The translations under genes were made by a program, and so were the position numbers. From positions 62,001 to 126,000 of the forward strand of contig NZ_QGLL01000009.1 of assembly GCF_003202695.1 (NCBI RefSeq): DNA of 64,000 nucleotides, given 5' to 3'. This DNA comes from Bifidobacterium asteroides. Its GTDB lineage: Bacteria; Actinomycetota; Actinomycetes; Actinomycetales; Bifidobacteriaceae. Shown one piece after another: positions 26,801-36,041 of this stretch. Below the pieces are notes generated by a model that worked only from the letters and a program-made list of their open reading frames with translations, had not been told where the DNA came from and did no database searches. Position 1 is the first letter of the stretch; each line of letters opens with the position of its first letter.

Positions 26801-29800
26801 TGTATTTCAATCCACGCTCCCGTGAAGGGAGCGACCTTGGGTGCCGCCGGCTTGGGGTCGGCTGCGGCGATATTTCAATCCACGCTCCCGTGAAGGGAGC
26901 GACGCCATGTGCGCGGCCTGAACATCCGTAAGGTCATGATTTCAATCCACGCTCCCGTGAAGGGAGCGACGCGTGCGACCCGCATAGTCCTCGAAACCAG
27001 GGTAATTTCAATCCACGCTCCCGTGAAGGGAGCGACGCCTGCGGGACACCAGCAGAGGCGTACGATCCAATTTCAATCCACGCTCCCGTGAAGGGAGCGA
27101 CACGGGGTACGGGCCCTAGCCTGCTCCTTGTCCAATTTCAATCCACGCTCCCGTGAAGGGAGCGACGCCGTTCCAGAGCGGTTTTCCTGGTGTAGTAGAC
27201 ATTTCAATCCACGCTCCCGTGAAGGGAGCGACTGGCCGGGCGCGGCGGGCTGCGCACCGCCCGGAAGATTTCAATCCACGCTCCCGTGAAGGGAGCGACC
27301 ATCGGTCATGTTCTCCGGAGGCTTCGCGCTCAGATTTCAATCCACGCTCCCGTGAAGGGAGCGACCCTGACCCGTACCCCAGGTGGAACCTACCACGACG
27401 ATTTCAATCCACGCTCCCGTGAAGGGAGCGACAAAAACAGCCTTGACGGCGTTACTCGCCTGCGTGATTTCAATCCACGCTCCCGTGAAGGGAGCGACCT
27501 GCTGTCACCAGGGGCATAGATCCTCCATTGATATTTCAATCCACGCTCCCGTGAAGGGAGCGACTGGATCTCGTTTATCACAGTCTGTGCCATGTTGATT
27601 TCAATCCACGCTCCCGTGAAGGGAGCGACAGATGGTCTGCGCCTGGGTGAGTTCCTTTTCCGCATTTCAATCCACGCTCCCGTGAAGGGAGCGACCGCTC
27701 CTGATCCAGCTCAGGCAGCAGCTCTCCGCATTTCAATCCACGCTCCCGTGAAGGGAGCGACCTGGTTGGCTTGTGCAGCGTTCGCACGGCTGATTTGATT
27801 TCAATCCACGCTCCCGTGAAGGGAGCGACCAGCGTGGACGGCAAGGTCGTCTATCCTGGCCAATTTCAATCCACGCTCCCGTGAAGGGAGCGACTTGGAG
27901 CCATGAACGAAAACTGATGATCCTCTTATTTCAATCCACGCTCCCGTGAAGGGAGCGACACTGCCGGATTACCGTACTTTTGCAAGCGAATTTATTTCAA
28001 TCCACGCTCCCGTGAAGGGAGCGACAGCCGAGGGGCAGGCGCGGATCACACTCCCTGACATTTCAATCCACGCTCCCGTGAAGGGAGCGACCCGCCTTCG
28101 CATCATCCAGGGCCTTCGCATCCCGAATTTCAATCCACGCTCCCGTGAAGGGAGCGACGATGAGCGTAGGCGGGCAGGGCTTTGCAAAAGAGATTTCAAT
28201 CCACGCTCCCGTGAAGGGAGCGACAAGGTGAGCATACTCCGGGAACAAATTCACCATGTATTTCAATCCACGCTCCCGTGAAGGGAGCGACTGCCCGTCG
28301 CCGTAAATTACACGTACAAGGAGATATTTCAATCCACGCTCCCGTGAAGGGAGCGACTGCGATGCCTCTCCGTTGCCTCCGCGTTGCACATATTTCAATC
28401 CACGCTCCCGTGAAGGGAGCGACATTTTTCCCGCCAGTATGTTTCGGCCGGAAAATATATTTCAATCCACGCTCCCGTGAAGGGAGCGACACGCGGATTG
28501 TCAGCCCACCTGGGGTCGGCATAATTTCAATCCACGCTCCCGTGAAGGGAGCGACCACCATGAGCCAGGCTGACCAGCGCCGGGAGACATTTCAATCCAC
28601 GCTCCCGTGAAGGGAGCGACTTGCGTACTTGGCCCAGGTGGCCGCGTCGCCGTAATTTCAATCCACGCTCCCGTGAAGGGAGCGACATCATCAAAAATGT
28701 GGATAAGTTAAAACTGTTTAGATATTTCAATCCACGCTCCCGTGAAGGGAGCGACCTTGCTGACCGCGACCGTATCCCCCGTGCCGCGGATTTCAATCCA
28801 CGCTCCCGTGAAGGGAGCGACCCGGGCCATCATCATCCATCCGGACGGCGAAATAATTTCAATCCACGCTCCCGTGAAGGGAGCGACTAGTACCGGTAGT
28901 CAGGATGGTCAGGGTCCTTAAGATTTCAATCCACGCTCCCGTGAAGGGAGCGACGTCAGCTTGTATGGCTTAAACGTAACGCTAATCAGATTTCAATCCA
29001 CGCTCCCGTGAAGGGAGCGACTGAGTCGCTGTGGTTTGAATTCTGCGGTCACGGTATTTCAATCCACGCTCCCGTGAAGGGAGCGACTCAGCTTGTATGG
29101 CTTAAACGTAACGCTAATCAGATTTCAATCCACGCTCCCGTGAAGGGAGCGACCGTCATGAGCCAGCCACCTCAGCAGATACAGCAAATTTCAATCCACG
29201 CTCCCGTGAAGGGAGCGACCCTAATCAGTCGGCCAATGGCAAGGCTGGCGAGGATTTCAATCCACGCTCCCGTGAAGGGAGCGACGCGGCTGTTCAGGTG
29301 GCATGGCGGGGATGAAGTTATTTCAATCCACGCTCCCGTGAAGGGAGCGACCTACCGGTGGAATTCAGACCGGCTGGGCCAACATATTTCAATCCACGCT
29401 CCCGTGAAGGGAGCGACCCGTCAGTAAGTGATGAGTAAGCGTTCGGCAATTATTTCAATCCACGCTCCCGTGAAGGGAGCGACACGGCTACGCTGTTTCC
29501 GACTATGGCACCGCCAAATTTCAATCCACGCTCCCGTGAAGGGAGCGACGCGACCCAAAGACCGATCCACCATTTTTCTCCTTATTTCAATCCACGCTCC
29601 CGTGAAGGGAGCGACACAGCCGGCAGACGCGGAAATGGCCGTAGAAGGCATTTCAATCCACGCTCCCGTGAAGGGAGCGACACTATCGCCATGACCGGCG
29701 ATAGTGCTACTTGTATTTCAATCCACGCTCCCGTGAAGGGAGCGACGCCCCGCGAAGAGGAGCGCCGACCCGTCAACGTGATTTCAATCCACGCTCCCGT

Positions 29801-30075
29801 GAAGGGAGCGACTCGACTGATCTTACATCTGATCCTCAAACGAAAATTTCAATCCACGCTCCCGTGAAGGGAGCGACGACCTTCCGCAAGAGCAGGCACG
29901 ATGCCCTCCTTATTTCAATCCACGCTCCCGTGAAGGGAGCGACTCACGTCGATGGCCGCATGGACTTCAGGGGTCATATTTCAATCCACGCTCCCGTGAA
30001 GGGAGCGACTGCTGGATGTGTGGCAAAGCTTCCAATTCGACGTATTTCAATCCACGCTCCCGTGAAGGGAGCGAC
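23822..30075 (-). CRISPR. Type I-C CRISPR array, about 95 repeats and 94 spacers
   Basis: The repeat is 32 bp. Read on the minus strand it consists of GT, stem CGCTCCC, loop TTCAC, stem GGGAGCG, TGG and the 8-nt handle ATTGAAAT, the usual type I-C form. I counted about 95 repeats by eye (first 23822-23853, last 30044-30075); the mean unit of 66.2 bp agrees. Spacers are 33-36 bp. Transcription is on the minus strand, from the cas2 side, because the handle is at the 3' end in that orientation and the degenerate repeats (23822, 23888, one near 24090, one near 24286) are at the far end, the trailer. Several spacers are near-duplicates (see findings). Confidence 0.97.
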
Positions 30076-30518
30076 TGCTCAATGATACATCCCTTGACCA
30101 ATATATGGTCATCTTTTAATAGTAAGCGAGTTCCTACAGCCGAACCTACGTACACGGATTCTGTCTCTAGCCGAGCAATTGAGATAATGCCTCAAATCGA
30201 CAACATCACTATTTAATTATCAAACAACCGTCCATCTGTTTCACTAAAATTCTAGCTTTCTTCGCATCTACAGACCTCTGCCTGAGAATTTAAACAACTC
30301 GGCTCTCTAAAACATGCGAAATTAAGACTGAATATCATATAGAAGCAACAATTCGTAGCGCGAAGGATCAGACAGATATATGATTGCTAACATTTCGCGC
30401 CACTGAGAATTCACAATAACAGTCAGCATACTGCACTGTTTACAGAATTACACTAACCTCTCAGCCATCGTCTAATTTCGTGGCACAAACAATACAGTAC
30501 AACCGAAGCCTAGTGATT
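30076..30518 (-). promoter_or_regulatory. CRISPR leader
   Basis: About 440 bp of A+T-rich non-coding DNA between cas2 and the first repeat, the expected place of the leader for a minus-strand array. A TATATT box lies ~35 bp before the first repeat on the minus strand. No gene is supported here. New spacers would be inserted at 30044-30075. Confidence 0.75.
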
Positions 30519-30809
30519 CTATAACATCATCACTTGGTCAACAGGAATATGCCGCCTCACCCCGTAATAATGGATTCTTCGAGAATATCTGGCACCCAGG
30601 TCGTACATGATCAAGCTGTCTTCCTGAGGGTCGATCAGCGTCATTAGCCGCTGTTTTAGGAGTTCACGGTCTGCAGGAGTAACCACGCATTCAAACACAC
30701 TATTTTGCACACGCTGCCCAAACTTCATGCACTCATGGCCGACCTGCCGCAACCGCCTCCGGCCAGCCGCCTCACAGGTGTCGACATCATAAGCAACAAC
30801 CACCATCAT
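30519..30809 (-). CDS. cas2: CRISPR-associated endonuclease Cas2
   Basis: 96 residues, standard length. The ferredoxin-like N-terminal strand VVVAYDVDT carries the conserved Asp; FGQRVQNSVFECVV is the second strand/helix. With Cas1 it forms the spacer-integration complex. It is the last gene of the cas operon, 12 bp after cas1, directly ahead of the leader. Confidence 0.96.
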   Translation of the reverse strand: MMVVVAYDVDTCEAAGRRRLRQVGHECMKFGQRVQNSVFECVVTPADRELLKQRLMTLIDPQEDSLIMYDLGARYSRRIHYYGVRRHIPVDQVMML

Positions 30810-30821
30810 TATTCTTCCACC

Positions 30822-31853
30822 CTACTTCCAAAACATTGGCGGATAGGCATCCATGTCCCCACGTATGTATCTAGCCAGCAATAGTGCCTGCACATAGGGC
30901 ACTAAGCCCCAAGGCACTTTCTCCTTAAGAAAGGGGTGCATGATTTGCTCATTTTTACGCTTCTGCCAGGCAGAGAGCACCTGCTTCCTCCCCTTGTCGT
31001 TAAGATAAGTTCCTCCGTTCTCTCGAACCTCAAAATCTCCAGCCTTAACCACGTGGGTGTTGACCAGGGACAAAGCCAGCCGATCCGCGAAGACGGGACG
31101 CAATTCTTCAACAAGATCCAGGGCCAAGGAAGATCTACCCGGCCTGTCTGTATGCAAGAAACCGACATAAGGGTCAAGGCCGACACCTTGAAGTGCAGAA
31201 CGACAATCTCCGGAAAGCAGCACATAGATAAATGAGAGCAGGGCATTCATTCTATCCATCGGTGGCCTTCGGCTGCGTTGCTCGAAGTAGAAATCATCCT
31301 TGTTCGTGAGGATGAGATCATCAAAGGCATAAAAGTAGCACTTGGCGGCATCCCCCTCCACACCGCGAACCGAATCCGCCGTCTGGCAGTCGTCCAATTC
31401 CCGCATAGCTGCCAACAGACGGGCGCTCTGCTTTTTCACGCGAGGTACGTTGATCCGTAAAGCGTGGTCTCGGGTAGCACGCTCCAGCACCTGTCGTGCA
31501 TTGAATATCTTGCCCATGACGAATGAAGCTGCAATCGAACAGACCTCATTATCGTCATCGGCCATATGGTACTGACGGCGTCGCAAAAGCACATTTCTGT
31601 TAGCCTCTCCAAGCACTGACCCATAGTATTTGCCCTGAGGGGAGTAGAAGGCGAATGAGACACCAAATTCATTGCACTTGCCCAGTAAGGCTGGCGAAGC
31701 ACCCTTGTAACTGAAGCAAAGAATAGACTCCAAGGCACGCAGAGGTATCCGTCCCATGACGCGATCGCCCTCATTCACCACAACGTTCTCCTGCTCTAGG
31801 GAAAGGTAGGCATCCTCTGTAGTGACAAACAAGGTGTTTAACATCTGTCTCAA
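30822..31853 (-). CDS. cas1: CRISPR-associated endonuclease Cas1, type I-C
   Basis: 343 residues, typical. It is the integrase of spacer acquisition. Active-site residues are visible: Glu in VEGDAAKCYF, His in FLHTDRPGRSSLALDL and Asp/Glu in DLVEELRPVFAD. N-terminal beta-sandwich (LFVTTEDAYLSLEQENVVV) and C-terminal helical domain are complete. It lies 59 bp after cas4. Confidence 0.97.
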   Translation of the reverse strand: MRQMLNTLFVTTEDAYLSLEQENVVVNEGDRVMGRIPLRALESILCFSYKGASPALLGKCNEFGVSFAFYSPQGKYYGSVLGEANRNVLLRRRQYHMADDDNEVCSIAASFVMGKIFNARQVLERATRDHALRINVPRVKKQSARLLAAMRELDDCQTADSVRGVEGDAAKCYFYAFDDLILTNKDDFYFEQRSRRPPMDRMNALLSFIYVLLSGDCRSALQGVGLDPYVGFLHTDRPGRSSLALDLVEELRPVFADRLALSLVNTHVVKAGDFEVRENGGTYLNDKGRKQVLSAWQKRKNEQIMHPFLKEKVPWGLVPYVQALLLARYIRGDMDAYPPMFWK

Positions 31854-31912
31854 TGGATCATCGCTTCCCTCCGGCGCTTTTCCTCAATAAACTCTCATTG
31901 CCCAAGTTACCC

Positions 31913-32632
31913 CTACAACTCTTTCAAGGTCTTTCGAATGTAGTCAGCAGCGGAAGACTTATGCACAAGTTCAGGCAGACAGATATCTTTCAATGAGCAT
32001 GACCGGCACCCCGTCTTTGGCTTCACCTTGGGAGTATGACCTCGCCGATAAAGGTCCCGCATCTGCGCCAGATCATGGACTACCTGAGCGCGAAGATCAT
32101 CATTGAGTTCGACCACTTCACGGCGCTTGGTCCGTTGATAGAACAATGCCCCCTGGCTGATGCTGCAGGAGAGCATTTCTTCCAAACACATGGCTTCGCC
32201 GCACAATTGCAAACGGTCAGCATTATTGACCTTGCTAGAACCATGCTTGTACTCAATAGGATAGGGTGTCCACCGCCCTCTTCTGCCCGTCAATGAAACC
32301 CCATGCTGGGCTGCGTGAAATTCGACGATGTCACAATCGCCGACGACTCCCAACTTTCGGGAGAATACGCGCAGATCGCGCAGTATCAAGGTATCGCCGC
32401 GTTTTTCGGAAGCATGGTAGTCGTGGGCACGTCGATGTTCGAAGTCTCCTGCATACGTTCTAGTGTTGTCACGCCATTGCTCCTCTATGTGGATCAATGC
32501 CCATTGGCGCTTGCAGAATTCGAAATGCTGAATACCAGACAGGGCCAGCCATTCATCCTCAGGATATTCGGCCGACCCTGTGGCCATGGACAAGTCCATG
32601 GAATCATCACTCATTGCAGTAAACTCAGCCAT
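31913..32632 (-). CDS. cas4: CRISPR-associated exonuclease Cas4
   Basis: 239 residues. RecB-like nuclease with a 4-Cys iron-sulfur cluster: first Cys in FEFCKRQW, three more in TGCRSCSLKDICLP. Nuclease motifs GDCDIVEF and PIEYKHG are present. In type I-C it trims prespacers and helps select the PAM with Cas1-Cas2. It overlaps the cas7 stop by 8 bp; the first ~25 residues are extra compared with the family core and the true start may be one of the internal Met codons. Confidence 0.95.
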   Translation of the reverse strand: MAEFTAMSDDSMDLSMATGSAEYPEDEWLALSGIQHFEFCKRQWALIHIEEQWRDNTRTYAGDFEHRRAHDYHASEKRGDTLILRDLRVFSRKLGVVGDCDIVEFHAAQHGVSLTGRRGRWTPYPIEYKHGSSKVNNADRLQLCGEAMCLEEMLSCSISQGALFYQRTKRREVVELNDDLRAQVVHDLAQMRDLYRRGHTPKVKPKTGCRSCSLKDICLPELVHKSSAADYIRKTLKEL

Positions 32633-33557
32633 CCACCATTTCAGTCAGTTCGACCGACTGCGGAATAGCTGAAGTATCGACCGTCACATCGTAATCCGAG
32701 AAGCTGCGCGGAGTCTCAACTTCAGGCTTATGAGCCACGTGAATGCTATCGAACAGCTTATAGGAGGGGGCATCGCCAAGATCGTTGCTATGCTTGAAGA
32801 CATAGAGTTTGCGAACGGCCATCTTGCCCCTGGCCGCGGAATGATCGAACTCAAACATGTTGAGAATGGCCTGCCAAAGCATGGCCAGGTCTTCTTCGCT
32901 AAATCCGGTGGTCTTTTGTGCCAGCTTGGCATTCACATAGCCATCAGCACGGTATAAGCCGTAAGGGACGATGGACTTGTTGCCCATCTCATTGTTCTTG
33001 TTCTCTTGGTCTTTTTCCGTAGTAATGGCCACCCTGGTGATGGTGACGGACTGCGGGAAAATCGGATCGATGGATCTCGAGAATCCAAGTTGCACAGGAC
33101 CACGCACCTGGCCACAAGCCAACCCGCCCTTGACGAAGGTGGTCATCACCGCACCAAAGGTCCTGATATCGAAGAAATTGGAGCACATGTAATCGAGGAT
33201 TAATCTATCCAGTTCGCCGTTTTCCTTCTTGGCCTTCTTTAAGGTCTTCCCGATACTGTCCACATCAGGATTCCCATTGACACCAACCGCTTTCAGCGCC
33301 TCATCATCAAGGCGATTCAGCGGAACCTGCTGCTTGATATAAATACGCCAGGGCGCCTTATCCCCGTTAATCAGCTGCACATAGTTGCGTATCTTCCTCT
33401 TCAGGCAAACGTCAGTAACAATTCCAATCCCGGTCTCACTATCGGTTCGTGGCATATTGCCTGATTCCGGATCACCGTTGGGATTGCCGTTCTCAACATC
33501 ATAGAGAATGGAAAAATCATACCTATTTTGGATTGCCTTGGCAGTTTGCTCACTCAT
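32625..33557 (-). CDS. cas7c: Type I-C Cascade backbone protein Cas7 (Csd2)
   Basis: 310 residues. RAMP fold; it coats the crRNA guide in Cascade. Typical starts and motifs: RYDFSILYDVENGNPNGDPESGNMPRTD, then FFDIRTFGAVM and RGPVQLGFSRSIDPIFP. It is intact and lies between cas8c (8-bp overlap) and cas4. Confidence 0.96.
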   Translation of the reverse strand: MSEQTAKAIQNRYDFSILYDVENGNPNGDPESGNMPRTDSETGIGIVTDVCLKRKIRNYVQLINGDKAPWRIYIKQQVPLNRLDDEALKAVGVNGNPDVDSIGKTLKKAKKENGELDRLILDYMCSNFFDIRTFGAVMTTFVKGGLACGQVRGPVQLGFSRSIDPIFPQSVTITRVAITTEKDQENKNNEMGNKSIVPYGLYRADGYVNAKLAQKTTGFSEEDLAMLWQAILNMFEFDHSAARGKMAVRKLYVFKHSNDLGDAPSYKLFDSIHVAHKPEVETPRSFSDYDVTVDTSAIPQSVELTEMVDG

Positions 33558-35343
33558 TTACAACTCCTTCTTCCTTGTCGGTTTCCTTATTGTCGTCTTT
33601 GTCCTTGCCCTTGTAGCGCTCCTGAGTCTCGAAATAATATCCGAGCTGGAAAGAACCCTGTTCAGGCAGAGATAATCTCGTCGGGAAGTTCTCGCCGATT
33701 CTGGTCATCAAATCTGCGATGCGCTTTGTATAGTAAATGCGCGTTCCCGTCGACAGTTTTCGCAGGTGCTTTTTCGCCAAATCACCCAAGTGCGGGAAAA
33801 CTACGGCTGGCATGGTCGATGCATTGGTGAAGAACCGGTCACCAATCGTGGTATTGATACCAGGATTCGCTGCATGTTGTATGTCCTCATACAGGGCGAA
33901 CAGTCGTCCTAGGACATAGGGCACATTAGTGCTTTCTTTGTTGATGGACACTTGCAATACCTCCTTAGGGCATTGGTTGTTTGGGTGACGGAGAAAATAC
34001 GCTTTGATGATTGCCGCCTTGGCGCGAGGCACGTCATGTTCAACGCCAATGCGCTTCTCAACAGCAGTTAGGAGCGACGTAGGATAGGGCACACCTGTAA
34101 GAATGGCCTTAAATAGGTCAGAAACTGTATGAGGGGAAGCTGGTATCCTCTTTTTCCCACCAGTGGCGGACGGTACAGTTTGCGCAAGGAGCATCCACAC
34201 AGGCAGGTCACGACGCTTATCAAATTTCGGGCGTTCGATATCCAGATCTTCATAATGCCGACGTACATGCTCCATGTAACTGCCATAGGTGTCCTTCAAG
34301 AAGAAGGACACCGAAAGCCTGGCAGCATTAGGGGCAAGTCCAAGGATGTAGAAATGCTCATCCGGATTAAGCCTGACACCATTAAAATTAACCGGGTTTC
34401 CTTTAGACAAAGCCGTGACAGTGGCTATCAGATCCTGTTGATCAACCCCTGCAGCGCCTTCAATGCACATGTTCATCTCAGCTGAGTACTCAGCCTGCCC
34501 TGATTCTGCCCAGGAGACAATTGTCAGGGAACCATCATTGACAGTTCTTGTATACTGGTCGTCCTTCAACACAGTATTTAAAGCTGTAGTGTAGGCAAAG
34601 GCTTCGCGTTTGCTCATAGGAGCATTTTGATCCTGCTTTTTGTTGTAGGAAAGATATGCTGGCGCATTGAAAGACACCAGTGCGGATCCACTGGATTGTG
34701 CGTTGCGGACGCCTCGGATATTTGGATGAGTAAGAGCAGGGACGACGGCTTGACCTGAAACAACACTTTGCATGGTTTCAGAACCAGCGGCCGCCTGACC
34801 ACTGTCTTTGTCACCCGAAGAGAACCATGAATCCCAATATTTTTGCATGGTCGGGTTTTCAGATAAAGGTAAACCATTGCGGCAGAGGACGAAATTACCG
34901 GTCAAGGCCTTCTTCCATTCCCCTTCGCCCAATTTCTCCTCGACAACTGTCGCTTGAGGTGTACGGGAGAAGAAAGCAAGCACTGCTCGAGCTTCATTTT
35001 CATCGGCATTCGCGAGCACCTGACGATGCAATTCAGCAGCAGCCACAAAGCGCTTGGCCGCCTTGTTCGTTGCACCGTTGGCATCTGCGCCTAGCAGGTA
35101 AGAGGAGTTGTCACAGAGGAAATTGGCCCGAATTTTCACTGTCCGCAGTGCATGTGCTGGAACAGGCATCATACGTCTGAACTGCTTATTCTTTGTCAAT
35201 GTCCCAAACGGAATGACATGGGTTATGGACCCATCATCCGCTATGTCCAGTCCCCACGGAACGTTTTCAACGCTGTATCCATACCTCGGGGCCTGGCCAG
35301 CCTCCACCAGCCGATCGTAAAATCTGACTAGTTCGCCAATCAT
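33550..35343 (-). CDS. cas8c: Type I-C Cascade large subunit Cas8c (Csd1)
   Basis: 597 residues, typical of the Csd1 family. It recognises the PAM and recruits Cas3. Family segments: FYDRLVEAGQAPRYGYS at the N-terminus, KIRANFLCDNSSYLLG, FYILGLAPNAARLSVSFF and ENFPTRLSLPEQGSFQLGYY near the C-terminus. It overlaps cas5 by 4 bp at its start and cas7 by 8 bp at its end. It appears intact. Confidence 0.96.
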   Translation of the reverse strand: MIGELVRFYDRLVEAGQAPRYGYSVENVPWGLDIADDGSITHVIPFGTLTKNKQFRRMMPVPAHALRTVKIRANFLCDNSSYLLGADANGATNKAAKRFVAAAELHRQVLANADENEARAVLAFFSRTPQATVVEEKLGEGEWKKALTGNFVLCRNGLPLSENPTMQKYWDSWFSSGDKDSGQAAAGSETMQSVVSGQAVVPALTHPNIRGVRNAQSSGSALVSFNAPAYLSYNKKQDQNAPMSKREAFAYTTALNTVLKDDQYTRTVNDGSLTIVSWAESGQAEYSAEMNMCIEGAAGVDQQDLIATVTALSKGNPVNFNGVRLNPDEHFYILGLAPNAARLSVSFFLKDTYGSYMEHVRRHYEDLDIERPKFDKRRDLPVWMLLAQTVPSATGGKKRIPASPHTVSDLFKAILTGVPYPTSLLTAVEKRIGVEHDVPRAKAAIIKAYFLRHPNNQCPKEVLQVSINKESTNVPYVLGRLFALYEDIQHAANPGINTTIGDRFFTNASTMPAVVFPHLGDLAKKHLRKLSTGTRIYYTKRIADLMTRIGENFPTRLSLPEQGSFQLGYYFETQERYKGKDKDDNKETDKEEGVVNE

Positions 35344-35996
35344 GAGCTCACCTTCGGATCAGTTGCATCCAGCACACCGTTAACCAGCTCAGCCCTGAAA
35401 AACATAGGTTGCGGATCCGCAGGATCTCGATAGTCCATGTCATATAACATGTACCCCAGATCCCGACGACCATTTTCGAATCCCTTGGGCTGACCCTTAT
35501 CGGCATCCCAAAGCCGAAAATCGACAGGGAACTCCCGTGTCCCAAAATAAGGGTGATGATAGTATTGCCCGTTCTGAGCCCGTCTATTGAACATGCTGAT
35601 GAACTTAGCCGGCGTATCCCCTTCAGCTGCTTTGCTATTCATATCAAAGTGCGCCTCAATCACATAGTGAACATCTCGCAGAATGGTGGAGGCACGCTGC
35701 TGAATGTCCGATGAAGTATAGATCGCGCTGTCTTTGGACGGATCATTGATCATCGACCGGATAGTATCGGCCGATATCACGCTGCTGACCTCATTGCGAC
35801 GAACACTGGTGAATCTAATGGGATTCATAACCACAATCCTGTCAATTCGCCAAACCATGCCTGGATGCCAAAACACAGCCTCCAGAATCCCTCGCGCGGC
35901 CGATGGCGTCATCACGTCGTACGAGACCCTCTCTACTTTCATTTCCGGTCTGGTGAAGAGGGCGTACGGACCCCAGACCTCAAGTTGTACTGTCAT
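35340..35996 (-). CDS. cas5c: Type I-C Cas5 (Cas5c/d), pre-crRNA processing subunit
   Basis: 218 residues. In type I-C this RAMP protein replaces Cas6: it cleaves the repeat and keeps the 5' handle. Typical segments: VWGPYALFTRPEMKVERVSYDVMTPSAARGILEAV, then NRRAQNGQYYHHPYFGTREFP. It lies 45 bp after the cas3 helicase gene and overlaps cas8c by 4 bp. Confidence 0.95.
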   Translation of the reverse strand: MTVQLEVWGPYALFTRPEMKVERVSYDVMTPSAARGILEAVFWHPGMVWRIDRIVVMNPIRFTSVRRNEVSSVISADTIRSMINDPSKDSAIYTSSDIQQRASTILRDVHYVIEAHFDMNSKAAEGDTPAKFISMFNRRAQNGQYYHHPYFGTREFPVDFRLWDADKGQPKGFENGRRDLGYMLYDMDYRDPADPQPMFFRAELVNGVLDATDPKVSS

Positions 35997-36041
35997 TGGT
36001 CTCCTTTCCTGTTGCCGACATTGTTAATTGCGTTTCAGTCA

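Noticed and set aside
23816..30085. Many 60-140-codon frames across the array with repeated SLPSRERGLK, VAPFTGAWIE or ISIHAPVKGAT motifs
   Set aside because: These are translations of the CRISPR repeat in different frames, not genes.
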